DNA from: JAKAVN01 sp963796565
Lineage (GTDB): Bacteria; Desulfobacterota; Binatia; Binatales; Binataceae
Assembly (NCBI GenBank): GCA_963796565.1
Contig: CAWCMA010000004.1
Span: 62,001-126,000, forward strand
Length of the DNA stretch: 64,000 bases
Reading direction: 5' to 3'
The translations under genes and the position numbers were made by a program. This document shows positions 7,288 through 15,857 of the stretch, in pieces. The notes below the pieces were generated by a model that ran no database searches, was not told the DNA's origin, and worked only from the letters and a program-made list of their open reading frames with translations. Within the stretch, counting starts at the first letter, position 1. Each line of letters opens with the position of its first letter.

Positions 7288-8124
7288 ATGGAAAACCGAA
7301 AGATCAGAAAATTCAAGGGAGCCGGAATCGAGCTGAACTGCGTCGACTATGGAGGCGAGGGTGGGCCGCCGATGCTGCTGGTGCATGGCGGCGCGGCGCA
7401 CGCGCGATGGTGGGATTTCGTCGCTCCCGCGCTGACCGGTCGCTTTCACGTGCTGGCGCTCGACCAGCGCGGCCACGGCGAGAGTCCGTGGACCGGGGAC
7501 TGGGCTTACGGCTCGCGCCATTACGCCGCCGATCTCGAGGCCGTGATCGACGGATGGGGTCTGGGCGCGCCGGTGCTGGTGGGCCACTCGATGGGCGGGC
7601 ATAGCGTGATGGTCTATGCGGTCGAGCACAGCGAGCGACTGCGCGCGATAGTCGCTATCGACTCCATCCCCGCCTATCCCGAGCACGCGGTCGCGGCCCT
7701 GGCCGCGATCGCCGACCGGCCGGCTTCAGTGTACGAATCGCTGAAGGACGCGGTCGCCGCGTTTCGCCTGCTGCCCGGCGATACGGTAGCCACGCCCGCG
7801 GTTCTCGGTCATGTGGCGGAGCTCAGCTTTCGCCAGCGCGCCGACGGCAAATGGGTGCACAAGATGGATCGGCGCACGCTGCGACGCGAGCCGATTCAGC
7901 TCGACGCCGAACTGGAGCGCATCCGATGCCCGGCACTGCTGATCAAGGCGGCGCTGAGCCCAGTGCTTTCGGCTCCGTTCGTGCGGGCGATGGCAGCGCG
8001 GATGCCGCGCGGGCGGATGGTCGAGGTCGAGAACTCCAACCATCACGTGCCAATCGACAATCCGTCGGGGCTGGTCGCCGTGATGACTCCGTTTCTGGCC
8101 GACGTTGTGGCCGGGACTGCCTAA
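7288..8124 (+). CDS. Alpha/beta hydrolase (first of a tandem pair)
   Basis: This 278-residue alpha/beta-hydrolase-fold protein has the oxyanion strand MLLVHGGAAHARWWD, the LALDQRGHGES turn and the nucleophile elbow GHSMGG with Ser101. The catalytic His is probably in the SNHHVPID stretch near residue 252. The family hydrolyses esters, lactones or C-C bonds, and the substrate cannot be read from sequence. ATG 7288 is chosen over the upstream TTG because the family domain starts directly after it. The next gene starts on the base after this stop and encodes a clear paralogue, and pobA follows. A role in aromatic or ester catabolism feeding 4-hydroxybenzoate is therefore possible but inferred. 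Confidence 0.8.
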   Translation: MENRKIRKFKGAGIELNCVDYGGEGGPPMLLVHGGAAHARWWDFVAPALTGRFHVLALDQRGHGESPWTGDWAYGSRHYAADLEAVIDGWGLGAPVLVGHSMGGHSVMVYAVEHSERLRAIVAIDSIPAYPEHAVAALAAIADRPASVYESLKDAVAAFRLLPGDTVATPAVLGHVAELSFRQRADGKWVHKMDRRTLRREPIQLDAELERIRCPALLIKAALSPVLSAPFVRAMAARMPRGRMVEVENSNHHVPIDNPSGLVAVMTPFLADVVAGTA

Positions 8125-8949
8125 ATGAGCGAACCGCTGGTCCATTTCACCGGTTCCTCGCCGCGCCTGCACTACCTCGAATGGAATCCCCGCGCGGCGC
8201 GCACGATCGTGCTGCTGCACGGCAACTCGGCCAACGCATGGTGGTGGCAGCCACTGGCCGAAGCGATGCGCGCGGCGGACTTCCGCTTGCTCGCGCTTGA
8301 CCAGCGCGGACATGGCGACAGCGAATGGGTGCGGCCGCCGGCCTACGGGCCGCTCGAGTACGCCCACGATCTCGCCCGATTCATCGCGGAATGCGCGCCG
8401 CCGCGTCCATTCGTGATCGGACACAGTATGGGCGGGATAAGCGCGTTAACCTTTGCGGCCGAGTATCCGTGGGCTGCGCGCGCGATCGTCGCGATCGACG
8501 CCGCGATTACCTCCAGTGATCGACGCAACCATTACCTGCGCCGGCTCAAGGGTTTGCCGGTCATCAACTATCCCGACCTCGAAACCGCGCTCGCGCGCTT
8601 TCGCCTGATGCCCAAAGAGGGCGAAATTGCGCCGGCGATACTTAGAGCGATCGCCGAAAAGAGCCTCGGGCAGACCTCCGAGGGCCGTTGGACGATGAAG
8701 TTCGACCGCGACAGCTTCCTCGGCAGCGACGGAATCGACGTGCTCGCAGCAATCGGGCGGATTCGCGACCGCCTGCTGCTGATCCGCGCCGAGCATAGCC
8801 GTATCATGACCGCCGAGGCGGCCGCGCACGCCGTCGCGTCCAATCCGATGGCCGCGCTGGTGACGATCGCCAGCGCGCATCATCACGTGATCCTCGAGCA
8901 GCCGGCGGCGGTCGCGCGCACCATCGAGGAATTCATCGCGAGCGTGTAG
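8125..8949 (+). CDS. Alpha/beta hydrolase (second of a tandem pair)
   Basis: This 274-residue paralogue of the preceding gene shares LALDQRGHGDSEW, the nucleophile elbow GHSMGG with Ser101 in the same position, the AIVAIDA strand, and a cap region with matching motifs (ARFRLMPK versus AAFRLLPG, and W-x-x-K-x-D-R). The catalytic His lies in SAHHHVI near residue 253. The start codon directly abuts the stop of the first hydrolase (TAAATG), so the two are cotranscribed and probably arose by tandem duplication. The substrate is unknown. The order hydrolase-hydrolase-pobA suggests release of an aromatic acid or ester upstream of the 4-hydroxybenzoate step. Confidence 0.8.
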   Translation: MSEPLVHFTGSSPRLHYLEWNPRAARTIVLLHGNSANAWWWQPLAEAMRAADFRLLALDQRGHGDSEWVRPPAYGPLEYAHDLARFIAECAPPRPFVIGHSMGGISALTFAAEYPWAARAIVAIDAAITSSDRRNHYLRRLKGLPVINYPDLETALARFRLMPKEGEIAPAILRAIAEKSLGQTSEGRWTMKFDRDSFLGSDGIDVLAAIGRIRDRLLLIRAEHSRIMTAEAAAHAVASNPMAALVTIASAHHHVILEQPAAVARTIEEFIASV

Positions 8950-8968
8950 ATTCGGACCTCCGGCGAAT

Positions 8969-10144
8969 ATGCGCACGCAAATCGGAATAGTCGGGGCGGG
9001 CCCGGCGGGACTGATGCTCTCGCATCTGCTGCATCGCGCAGGGATCGAATCTGTGGTGGTCGAGAACCGCAGCCGCCAGTACGTTCAGGAACGCGTGCGT
9101 GCAGGCGTGCTGGAGCAGGGCACCGTCGACCTGATGAACGAGACCGGCGTCGGCCAACGCCTCGGCCGCGAGGGCCTGGTCCACCGCGGCCTCGAGCTGC
9201 GCTTCGGGCGCCGCGGCCATCGTATAGATCTGTTCGGACTGACCGGCGGAAAGGCGATCACCATCTATGGGCAGAACAAGGTCGTTGAAGACTTGACCGA
9301 CGCTCGTCTCGCCGCGGGCGGTCGGATTTTCTTTGCCGCCGAAGATGTGGGTGTCTACGGCCTCGAGAGTCCGGCGCCGTCGATTCGGTTCAATGCTGAG
9401 GGCGAGGCCGTCGAACTGCAGTGTGATTTCATTGCCGGATGCGACGGGTTTCACGGCGTATGCCGGCCGTCGGTCCCGCCCAGCATGCTTACCGAGTTCA
9501 ATCGCGTCTACCCATTTGCATGGCTGGGGATGCTCGCCGAGGTTGAGCCGTCCTCGGAGGAGCTGATCTACTCCCGCCACGAGCGCGGCTTCGCGCTTCA
9601 CAGCATGCGCTCGCCCGCGCTCACGCGGCTCTACCTGCAGGTCGCGCGCGATGAGGAAATCGGCAACTGGCCCGACGAAAGAATCTGGGACGAACTCGAA
9701 CGGCGATTCGAAACCCACGACGGTTTCAAGCTCAAACGCGGCCCGATCGTGCAAAAGGGCATCACGCCGATGCATAGCTTCGTGGTCGAACCGATGCGGT
9801 ACGGGAGCCTGATGCTCGCCGGCGACGCGGCCCATATCGTGCCGCCGACGGGAGCCAAGGGACTCAATCTCGCGATCGCCGACGTGCGGGTGCTGGCGAG
9901 GGCCTTCAGCGATTTCTACGCGAACGGCTCACGCGCCGGGCTCGAAGATTATTCGGAAACCTGTCTTAGGCGGGTGTGGAAGGTGCAGCGGTTTTCTTGG
10001 TGGATGACCTCGATGCTGCATCGGTTCGAGGACGAAAACGCCTTCGACCAGCGCCGCCAGCTTGCCGAGCTCGAATACGTAGTAAGCTCGCGCGCCGCTT
10101 CGCAATCGCTCGCCGAGAATTACGTCGGTCTCCCAATGGACTGA
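8969..10144 (+). CDS. pobA: 4-hydroxybenzoate 3-monooxygenase
   Basis: PobA hydroxylates 4-hydroxybenzoate to protocatechuate with NAD(P)H, FAD and oxygen. The 391 residues match the family length of about 390. Visible signatures are the FAD dinucleotide fold IGIVGAGPAGLMLSHLL, the PHBH-specific segment RVRAGVLEQGTVDLM, the flavin-hydroxylase motif DFIAGCDGFHG, and the second FAD motif LAGDAAHIVPPTGAKGLNLAI. The gene begins 19 bases after the hydrolase pair and is probably in the same transcript. The ring-cleavage genes that would take protocatechuate onward are absent from the window. The reverse-strand neighbour ends 19 bases after this stop. Confidence 0.93.
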   Translation: MRTQIGIVGAGPAGLMLSHLLHRAGIESVVVENRSRQYVQERVRAGVLEQGTVDLMNETGVGQRLGREGLVHRGLELRFGRRGHRIDLFGLTGGKAITIYGQNKVVEDLTDARLAAGGRIFFAAEDVGVYGLESPAPSIRFNAEGEAVELQCDFIAGCDGFHGVCRPSVPPSMLTEFNRVYPFAWLGMLAEVEPSSEELIYSRHERGFALHSMRSPALTRLYLQVARDEEIGNWPDERIWDELERRFETHDGFKLKRGPIVQKGITPMHSFVVEPMRYGSLMLAGDAAHIVPPTGAKGLNLAIADVRVLARAFSDFYANGSRAGLEDYSETCLRRVWKVQRFSWWMTSMLHRFEDENAFDQRRQLAELEYVVSSRAASQSLAENYVGLPMD

Positions 10145-10163
10145 GTATTTCCGATCTTTTCGA

Positions 10164-10862
10164 TCACACCCCGCCGAACCAGTCATAACCCTGGTCTTCC
10201 CAATAGCCACCGCCAGTGCGAGTGCTGAGAAAATTGACTTCGGTGAGATACTTGACGTTTTTGTAGCCGAGCTTGACCGCCGAATAGACCCTGACCGGCG
10301 CGCCGTGGTCGGGATGCAGATCGTGCCCGTTCATCCCGTAGGCGAGCAGGGTCTGCGGATGTAGCGCGCTGCCCAGGTCCCACGACGACCAATAGTTCGC
10401 GTCGAACGAACGGAACTCGACATAGCGCACCCGCGGATCGATTCCGACCGCGCGCGCGAGTTCGCTCAGCCGCAATCCGTGCCACGCCGCGACCGCGGAC
10501 CAGCCCTCGACGCAATGATGGCGCACGCGCATGTCGGTGCGAGGCATCGCCTTCAACTGTTCGAGCGTGAACACGCCCGGCCGGGCAACCATCCCGCCCA
10601 CCTTGAGCGACCATCCGGCGGGCGGAAACGGCATGTCGTCCGCGATGAAATAACTCGGAAACGCACGTTCGGGCGTCAGGTCTTTCGCGGGCGCCTCGGG
10701 AGCGAGGCGCGAGGGCGAGAAGATCAGACCCTCGAAGCGCTCGTTGACACGCAGCATCCCCCTGAGAAAAAGCGATACGGGATGAGGCGAGTCGCATCCG
10801 GCCAGCAACGACGCCGCTGCGAATCCGGTCAGCAGCTTTCGCCGCGTGATTATCTTAGCCAC
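10164..10862 (-). CDS. MsrP/YedY-like molybdopterin oxidoreductase, Tat lipoprotein
   Basis: This 232-residue sulfite-oxidase-fold catalytic subunit begins with a twin-arginine stretch (TRRKLLTGFAAASLL) that ends in a lipobox LLAGC with Cys23, so it is likely exported folded and lipid-anchored. The molybdenum-ligand Cys is probably Cys117 in RHHCVEGWS, the equivalent of the conserved Cys in MsrP. Later motifs are YGMNGHDLHPDHGAPVR and GYKNVKYL. MsrP repairs methionine sulfoxide in periplasmic proteins with electrons from the MsrQ haem protein. Here the upstream gene encodes a different cytochrome b and overlaps by 8 bases, so it is the probable electron donor. The substrate is uncertain. Confidence 0.82.
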   Translation of the reverse strand: MAKIITRRKLLTGFAAASLLAGCDSPHPVSLFLRGMLRVNERFEGLIFSPSRLAPEAPAKDLTPERAFPSYFIADDMPFPPAGWSLKVGGMVARPGVFTLEQLKAMPRTDMRVRHHCVEGWSAVAAWHGLRLSELARAVGIDPRVRYVEFRSFDANYWSSWDLGSALHPQTLLAYGMNGHDLHPDHGAPVRVYSAVKLGYKNVKYLTEVNFLSTRTGGGYWEDQGYDWFGGV

Positions 10863-11559
10863 GCTTGCCTCCGGTGATCATCGCCAACAACTCGCGCGGA
10901 TGCAGCAGCACCAGCACGATATGGGTCACGACGAACATCGCGATAAAGACCAGCCCGAACAGATGGACGACCCGAGCCACGTCATAGCCGCCGAACAATC
11001 TCAATAGCCAGTGGAGCTGAACCGGCTTATAAATAGCCAGTCCCGACAGCACCTGCAGGATGACGACTACCACCACGGAGCTGTAGGCAAAACGTTGCAG
11101 GCCATTGTAGAAGTCTGGCGGCGGCGGCGTTTTGAGTATTCGCAAATAGTAGCCGAACATCTGGAGCGCGTTGCGCGCGTCGCGCGCCGGCAGGAAGAGC
11201 CGCCGCCTCCATTCACCGCGCCCAAAAAAATACGCGAGGTAGATGATACCGTTCAGGATCAGAAACCAGGCAATCGCGAAATGCCAGTGCCGCGCGCCCG
11301 CCAGCCATCCGCCAATCGTAAACCAGGACGGCGGTGACACTCCCTGCCATGGATACCATCCGTATTTCGCGCCCTGCGGACCCAGCGAGGGATAGGCGGC
11401 GAAGATCTCCAGCCCACTGCCCGCCATCAGGATGATGAACAGCACGTTCATCCAGTGGTTGAGCCGGATGGTGAGCGGCTGGATTCGCCGTCCCCGGAAT
11501 CGAGGGTCGGTGGCCGCTTCATTCATCGGAGTGCTTTTGCTCGGCGTGCTGGATGGCAT
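10855..11559 (-). CDS. Membrane cytochrome b (b561/Ni-Fe hydrogenase type)
   Basis: The protein has about 234 residues with four to five membrane helices. Candidate haem ligands are His in the first helix (IRLNHWMNVLFII), His in ARHWHFAIAWFLI and the paired His of VVHLFGLVFIAMFVVTHIVLVLLHP. This matches the di-haem cytochrome b family that accepts electrons from quinol and passes them to periplasmic molybdoenzymes. The 3' end overlaps the MsrP-like gene by 8 bases, so the two form one electron-transfer module functionally analogous to MsrQ-MsrP but with a different b-type subunit. An alternative start at ATG 11526 (MNEAATDP) would remove 11 residues. Confidence 0.82.
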   Translation of the reverse strand: MPSSTPSKSTPMNEAATDPRFRGRRIQPLTIRLNHWMNVLFIILMAGSGLEIFAAYPSLGPQGAKYGWYPWQGVSPPSWFTIGGWLAGARHWHFAIAWFLILNGIIYLAYFFGRGEWRRRLFLPARDARNALQMFGYYLRILKTPPPPDFYNGLQRFAYSSVVVVVILQVLSGLAIYKPVQLHWLLRLFGGYDVARVVHLFGLVFIAMFVVTHIVLVLLHPRELLAMITGGKRG

Positions 11560-11563
11560 CGCG

Positions 11564-11893
11564 TTACTCGCCAGTATCCATGCCCTCGGGCTTCATCATC
11601 GGCTTAGGCTTGCCTCCATCCATGATCGTTCCGTCCATCATCATCATCTGCCCGTCCTTCATGTGTAACTGCTCGCCGCCCGGCTCTTTGACCGTGCCGT
11701 CGGGCATCACGACCGCGCCGTTGGACATGGTCATGCTGGCGGCCATCGGATCAATCGCCTTGCCGGCCTTCATCATCATCATTTTTTCGCCCTGCATAAT
11801 CACGCCGTCCATGCCGGCGGCTGGCAAGCGCGCCGACGTGCAAAGAATCGCGAGTATCACTGCCGCCAATAGTAGTAGTGTGCGCCGGAGCAT
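11564..11893 (-). CDS. Secreted Met-rich protein, DUF6799-like repeats
   Basis: The protein has 109 residues with an N-terminal signal peptide (MLRRTLLLLAAVILAILC). The mature part is built of short beta-like repeats of the form x-M-x-x-G-x-V/M-x-x-x-D-G-T (for example MDGVIMQGEKMMMM, MSNGAVVMPDGTVK and MKDGQMMMMDGTIM). Nearly one residue in five is Met, with runs of four. The pattern recalls DUF6799 domains. Met-rich periplasmic proteins often bind Cu(I) or act as sacrificial methionine pools. Its place 4 bases upstream of the cytochrome b / MsrP-like pair makes a link to methionine sulfoxide repair attractive, but this is inference. Confidence 0.6.
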   Translation of the reverse strand: MLRRTLLLLAAVILAILCTSARLPAAGMDGVIMQGEKMMMMKAGKAIDPMAASMTMSNGAVVMPDGTVKEPGGEQLHMKDGQMMMMDGTIMDGGKPKPMMKPEGMDTGE

Positions 11894-11934
11894 AAGTTAC
11901 CTTCGGTTTGATGGATTCCGTCGTTTTCTAAAGG

Positions 11935-12378
11935 TTACAGCACGCGTTCCATCCTGCGATGCATGATGCCGGCTTCCTCGAACACTTCGCCGACGGGAGT
12001 GAAGCCCTGTTTGAGGTAGAAGCCCTGGGCGTGCACCTGGGCGTCGAGCACGGCGCGTCGAGCGCCGCGTTGGCGCGCATGTTCGACCAGGAATTGCAGC
12101 ACGCCCCGCCCGATGCCTGCGCCGCGGCGCTCGGCCAGCACCGCCATCCGCCCGATCTTGACGTAATCACCATGCGCGAGCATCCGGCCGCATCCGACCG
12201 GCCGTCCGCCCTCAAGCGCCAGCGCGTGGAAGGCGCGCGCGTCGTCAGCGTCGAGTTCGATCTCCTCGGGCACCTGTTGCTCTTCGATAAAGACGCGCCG
12301 GCGCAACGCCCATGCCTGTTCCATACGCGAGCGGTCACCGCCAACCTCGATAACGCTGAACGCCGCTGAAACGTCCAT
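11935..12378 (-). CDS. GNAT acetyltransferase, ElaA/YjcF-like
   Basis: This 147-residue single-domain N-acetyltransferase has the acetyl-CoA pyrophosphate loop IGRMAVLAERRGAGIGRGVLQFLVEHA. The N-terminal RRRVFIEEQQVPEEIELDADD and the C-terminal GFTPVGEVFEEAGIMHRRMER are typical of the ElaA/YjcF branch, whose substrates are mostly unknown. The start ATG 12378 gives the family length. It is transcribed away from the sirtuin gene with 158 bases between the two starts. A protein acetylase diverging from a deacetylase is suggestive but could be coincidence. Confidence 0.82.
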   Translation of the reverse strand: MDVSAAFSVIEVGGDRSRMEQAWALRRRVFIEEQQVPEEIELDADDARAFHALALEGGRPVGCGRMLAHGDYVKIGRMAVLAERRGAGIGRGVLQFLVEHARQRGARRAVLDAQVHAQGFYLKQGFTPVGEVFEEAGIMHRRMERVL

Positions 12379-12536
12379 GATACCTCCAGTAGCGCGCGCT
12401 CCCGCGCATCGTCAAACCCGCGCTCGCCCGATGGGTGGAGGTCCGCTTTAGAGGCAGTATCGGCGGTGTGCTAGGCTCGTAAAGTGAGACGTACGCGCCG
12501 GCGCCACTTGAGACGCCGGATGGAGACCCGATTGCG

Positions 12537-13334
12537 ATGGCGAAGGAACTAGAACGTGCGACCGACGAACAGATAGCGCAGGCGGCCGAAATGCTGCTGG
12601 CGGCGCGGTACGCGATCGCACTGACGGGCGCAGGGATGTCGGTCGAGAGCGGCATCCCGCCGTTTCGCGGCCCCGGCGGTTTGTGGACCAAATACGGCGA
12701 GCCGCCGATGAACGGCTACCAGATTTTCCTTGCCGATCCGAAGAAGGGATGGGAGGACCGGATCAAGCGCCAGGATGACGAGTTGTTCGCGCCGCTCAAA
12801 ATCGCCCAGCCCAACCCGGGCCATTACGCCTTCGCCGAGCTAGAGCAAATGGGTGTGCTGCGCTTCCTCATCACGCAGAACGTCGACGATCTCCATCGCC
12901 AGGCCGGGCACAAGGCGCTCGCCGAGATTCACGGCAACTGGAAGCTCATCCGATGCCTTCAGTGCGGGACGCGCTTCCAGGCGGGAGAAATAAGTCTCGA
13001 GGTGCTGCCGCCGCCTTGTCCGAAATGCGGCGGGATGCTGAAGGCCGACACGGTCGCGTTCGGCGAGCCGATTCCCGCCGACGCGCTGCGCGAATGCGCC
13101 GAGCACTCGGCGCTCGCCGACTTGGTGATCCTGGGCGGGACTTCGGCGACGGTCTATCCGGCGGCCGGCTTCGCGATCGAGGTCAAGGAGCGCGGCGGCC
13201 GCCTGATCGAAGTGAACCTCTACGAATCGGAGATCACACAGCTGTGCGATTTGAGTCTGCGCGGCGGTTCGGCCGACGTGCTGCCGCGTCTGAGCCGGAC
13301 GATTTCGGAACTCCGCCGGGCGCGCCTGTCGTGA
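12537..13334 (+). CDS. NAD-dependent protein deacylase (sirtuin)
   Basis: This 265-residue Sir2 enzyme removes acetyl or other acyl groups from lysines using NAD+. The sequence shows the NAD-binding GAGMSVESGIPPFRG (31-45), the catalytic ITQNVDDLHRQAG with His120, and a zinc ribbon with Cys140, Cys143, Cys161 and Cys164 (CLQCGTRF and CPKCGG). AFGEP and GTSATVYPA follow. The usual specificity pair of CobB-type desuccinylases is not evident, so I leave the acyl preference open. ATG 12537 is used. It diverges from the GNAT gene and precedes the permuted ATP-grasp operon by about 90 bases. Confidence 0.92.
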   Translation: MAKELERATDEQIAQAAEMLLAARYAIALTGAGMSVESGIPPFRGPGGLWTKYGEPPMNGYQIFLADPKKGWEDRIKRQDDELFAPLKIAQPNPGHYAFAELEQMGVLRFLITQNVDDLHRQAGHKALAEIHGNWKLIRCLQCGTRFQAGEISLEVLPPPCPKCGGMLKADTVAFGEPIPADALRECAEHSALADLVILGGTSATVYPAAGFAIEVKERGGRLIEVNLYESEITQLCDLSLRGGSADVLPRLSRTISELRRARLS

Positions 13335-13421
13335 ACCTGGCAGGGCACGTCACTTGCTGTTGAGGCCCTCGTATCGTGCGCAGCCGCACGAAAATCCGGG
13401 CGCTCGCGCGAGGTGGACGGG

Positions 13422-14906
13422 ATGAATGCACAGCGGGTGAGCATAGCAGTGCCCGGTTGGCAGGCAGGAGCGGCCGAGCTTCAGCCGATCAACGAGATGT
13501 TCGACGCGCAAGGGCGACCGCGCCCGGAGTGCGCGCGGGTAATCGCTTACCTGCTTGCGATGGACGCCAGGCGGCTGGTCGATCTCGGAGAGCGCGCGCA
13601 TCAGATGTTCCAGACGATGGGCGTGACCTTCAACGTCTACGGCGATCAGGAGGGAGGGGAGCGAATATTCCCCTTCGATCCGATTCCCCGAATCATTTCG
13701 GCCGACGTCTGGGCGGGGCTCGAGGCCGGCCTGATCCAACGTGCACGGGCGCTCAACGCCTTTGTTGCCGACATCTATGGCGAAGGCCAGATCATCAAGG
13801 ATGGAACTATTCCCCGCGACCTGGTGCTCGGTTCGCCGCAGTTCCGCCACGCAGCAAGCGGTATCCGCTCGCCCTGCGGCGTTTACGTCACGGTGGTGGG
13901 CATCGACCTGGTGCGCGGCGCCGACGGGCGGTTCCACGTGCTGGAGGACAACGTGCGCACGCCGTCGGGCGTGTCCTACGTGATCGAGAACCGGCGCATC
14001 ATGACGCGCCTGATGCCCGAGCTGATTCGCGGCTTGCGCGTCCGCAGCGTCGAGAACTATCCGGCCTATCTTCTCGCCAGCCTCCGCGAGCTGGCGCCGC
14101 GCGGGGTCGCGAATCCCGCCGTCGCCCTGTTAACGCCGGGCCCGTTCAATTCGGCGTTTTTCGAGCACGTGTTCCTTTCGCAGCAGATGGGGATCGAGCT
14201 GGTCGAAGGACGCGACCTGGTATGCATGGACCACAAGCTGTTCATGAAGACGGTTCATGGGCCTCGGCGGATCGACGTTCTGTACCGGAGGATTGACGAC
14301 GACTTCCTCGACCCGGTGGTCTTTCGTTCCGATTCGCTGCTTGGCGTCGCGGGCCTGACTGCGGTGCTGCGCGCGGGCAACGCGACGCTGGCCAACGCGA
14401 TCGGTACCGGCGTCGCCGACGACAAGGGCGTATTCGCCTACACGCCGGAGATGATCCGCTACTACCTGGGAGAAGAGCCGTTGCTGCCGATCGTCGAGAC
14501 CTACCTGTTGCGCGACCCCGAGGTCAGAAAGACGGTGTTGCGCGATCTCGACCGCTACGTGGTCAAGCCGACGGGAGCCTCGGGCGGTTATGGAGTGGTG
14601 ATCGGGCCCAGCGCGACGGACGAGGAACTGGCGCAGGCGCGCACGCGCATCGAGGCGGCCCCGGCCGGGTTCATCGCACAGCCGGTTTTTCCGCTCTCGG
14701 TGCATCCGACGCTGGTCGGCGGGGTTGCGGAAGGCAAGGCCGGGCTGGTGGCGCGCCATGTCGACCTGCGGCCCTTCGTGCTGCTCGGGGACAAGCCGCG
14801 CGTACTGGCCGGCGGGCTGACACGAGTGGCGCTGCGTGAAGGCTCGCTCATCGTGAACTCGTCGCAGGGCGGTGGCAGCAAGGATACCTGGGTGCTGGAA
14901 GAATAG
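13422..14906 (+). CDS. Circularly permuted ATP-grasp protein (DUF404/DUF407)
   Basis: This 494-residue protein belongs to the circularly permuted ATP-grasp family, which is predicted to form amide or peptide bonds in small-molecule or peptide-tag synthesis. Family signatures run along it: RDLVLGSPQFR, LEDNVRTPSGVSYVIENR, FNSAFFEHVFLSQQMGIELVEGRDL, MKTVHGPRRIDVLYRRIDDDF, TGVADDKGVFAYTPEMIRYYL and, near the end, SGGYGVVIGP. ATG 13422 is preferred because GAGGTGG precedes it, although a GTG at 13413 is in frame. The stop shares a base with the start of the alpha-E gene. With alpha-E and transglutaminase-like genes it forms a widely conserved bacterial trio whose product is unknown. Confidence 0.88.
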   Translation: MNAQRVSIAVPGWQAGAAELQPINEMFDAQGRPRPECARVIAYLLAMDARRLVDLGERAHQMFQTMGVTFNVYGDQEGGERIFPFDPIPRIISADVWAGLEAGLIQRARALNAFVADIYGEGQIIKDGTIPRDLVLGSPQFRHAASGIRSPCGVYVTVVGIDLVRGADGRFHVLEDNVRTPSGVSYVIENRRIMTRLMPELIRGLRVRSVENYPAYLLASLRELAPRGVANPAVALLTPGPFNSAFFEHVFLSQQMGIELVEGRDLVCMDHKLFMKTVHGPRRIDVLYRRIDDDFLDPVVFRSDSLLGVAGLTAVLRAGNATLANAIGTGVADDKGVFAYTPEMIRYYLGEEPLLPIVETYLLRDPEVRKTVLRDLDRYVVKPTGASGGYGVVIGPSATDEELAQARTRIEAAPAGFIAQPVFPLSVHPTLVGGVAEGKAGLVARHVDLRPFVLLGDKPRVLAGGLTRVALREGSLIVNSSQGGGSKDTWVLEE

Positions 14907-15847
14907 TGCTGCGGCGCATTGCGGGTTCATTGTTCTGGACGGCGCGCTATCTGGAACGCGCGCAATGGCGCGCGCGCCTGGTCGACGTCAACTATCATCT
15001 GTTGCTCGAGGTTCCGCCGCGCGACGCCGAGCCGTGGGAGCCGCTGGTCCGCATCACCGCGGAGCAGGAGCTGTTCGCGGCCAAGCACAGCCATGCGAGC
15101 GAAGCCTCGGTGATCGACTTCTTCGTCTTCGACAAGGAGAATCGCTCCTCGATCCGTAGTTGCATCGAGTCGGTACGCGCCAACCTGAGCCCGCTGCGCC
15201 ATCTGATCTCATCCGAGCTGTGGCTGGCGGTAAATCGGCTCTACCTGGAGACCCAGGCCTGGTCCGCGCAGGCGTTCGCCGCGGCCGGCGTGTCGGCTTT
15301 TTTCGCCGACCTTCAGCGCCACTTCTACACAATTGAAGGAATCATCGTGAATACGATGCCGCGCGACCTGACCTATGATCTGATCGCGATGGGCACGATG
15401 CTCGAGCGGCCGGACAACGTCTCGCGCCTGCTCGACGTCAAGTATCACTACCTGCTGCCGCGGCTGGAGGACATCGGCGGACCTGCCGACATCCGGCAAT
15501 GGGCGGCGGTGCTGCGCAGCGCCTCGGCCTTCGAAGCCTTTCGCAAGGTCTATGGCAACGCGATCATGGTGAATCGGGTGGTCGAGATACTGGTCTTCAA
15601 CCCCTCGTTCCCACGCTCGATGCGGTTCAGCATCGAGCGGCTCGCGCAGGCGTTTGCCCGGATTGCGTTGCGGGAAGGAGAGCCGGTGCCGGAAAATCCG
15701 CCCTGCGCGGAGTTGCTTTCGATGCTGCACGAGGGCTCCGCCGATCAGACCATCGCGGACGGCCTGCACGAATTCCTGATCGATGTCGAAACGCGGTGTG
15801 CACACCTGGCCGACCATGTATTCGACCGCTACATGTCGCTCGAGTAA
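14906..15847 (+). CDS. Alpha-E domain protein
   Basis: This 313-residue all-helical protein of the alpha-E (DUF403) family begins with the typical LRRIAGSLFWTARYLERAQWRARLVDVNYHLLL. Other conserved stretches are SIRSCIESVRANLSPLRHLIS, ELWLAVNRLY and MGTMLERPDNVSRLLDVKYHYLLP. The family is always found beside permuted ATP-grasp proteins and is thought to act with them, but its biochemical role is not established. The GTG start overlaps the ATP-grasp stop by one base (TAGTG), which implies translational coupling. The transglutaminase-like gene follows after 10 bases. Confidence 0.88.
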   Translation: MLRRIAGSLFWTARYLERAQWRARLVDVNYHLLLEVPPRDAEPWEPLVRITAEQELFAAKHSHASEASVIDFFVFDKENRSSIRSCIESVRANLSPLRHLISSELWLAVNRLYLETQAWSAQAFAAAGVSAFFADLQRHFYTIEGIIVNTMPRDLTYDLIAMGTMLERPDNVSRLLDVKYHYLLPRLEDIGGPADIRQWAAVLRSASAFEAFRKVYGNAIMVNRVVEILVFNPSFPRSMRFSIERLAQAFARIALREGEPVPENPPCAELLSMLHEGSADQTIADGLHEFLIDVETRCAHLADHVFDRYMSLE

Positions 15848-15857
15848 GCTGTGATCG

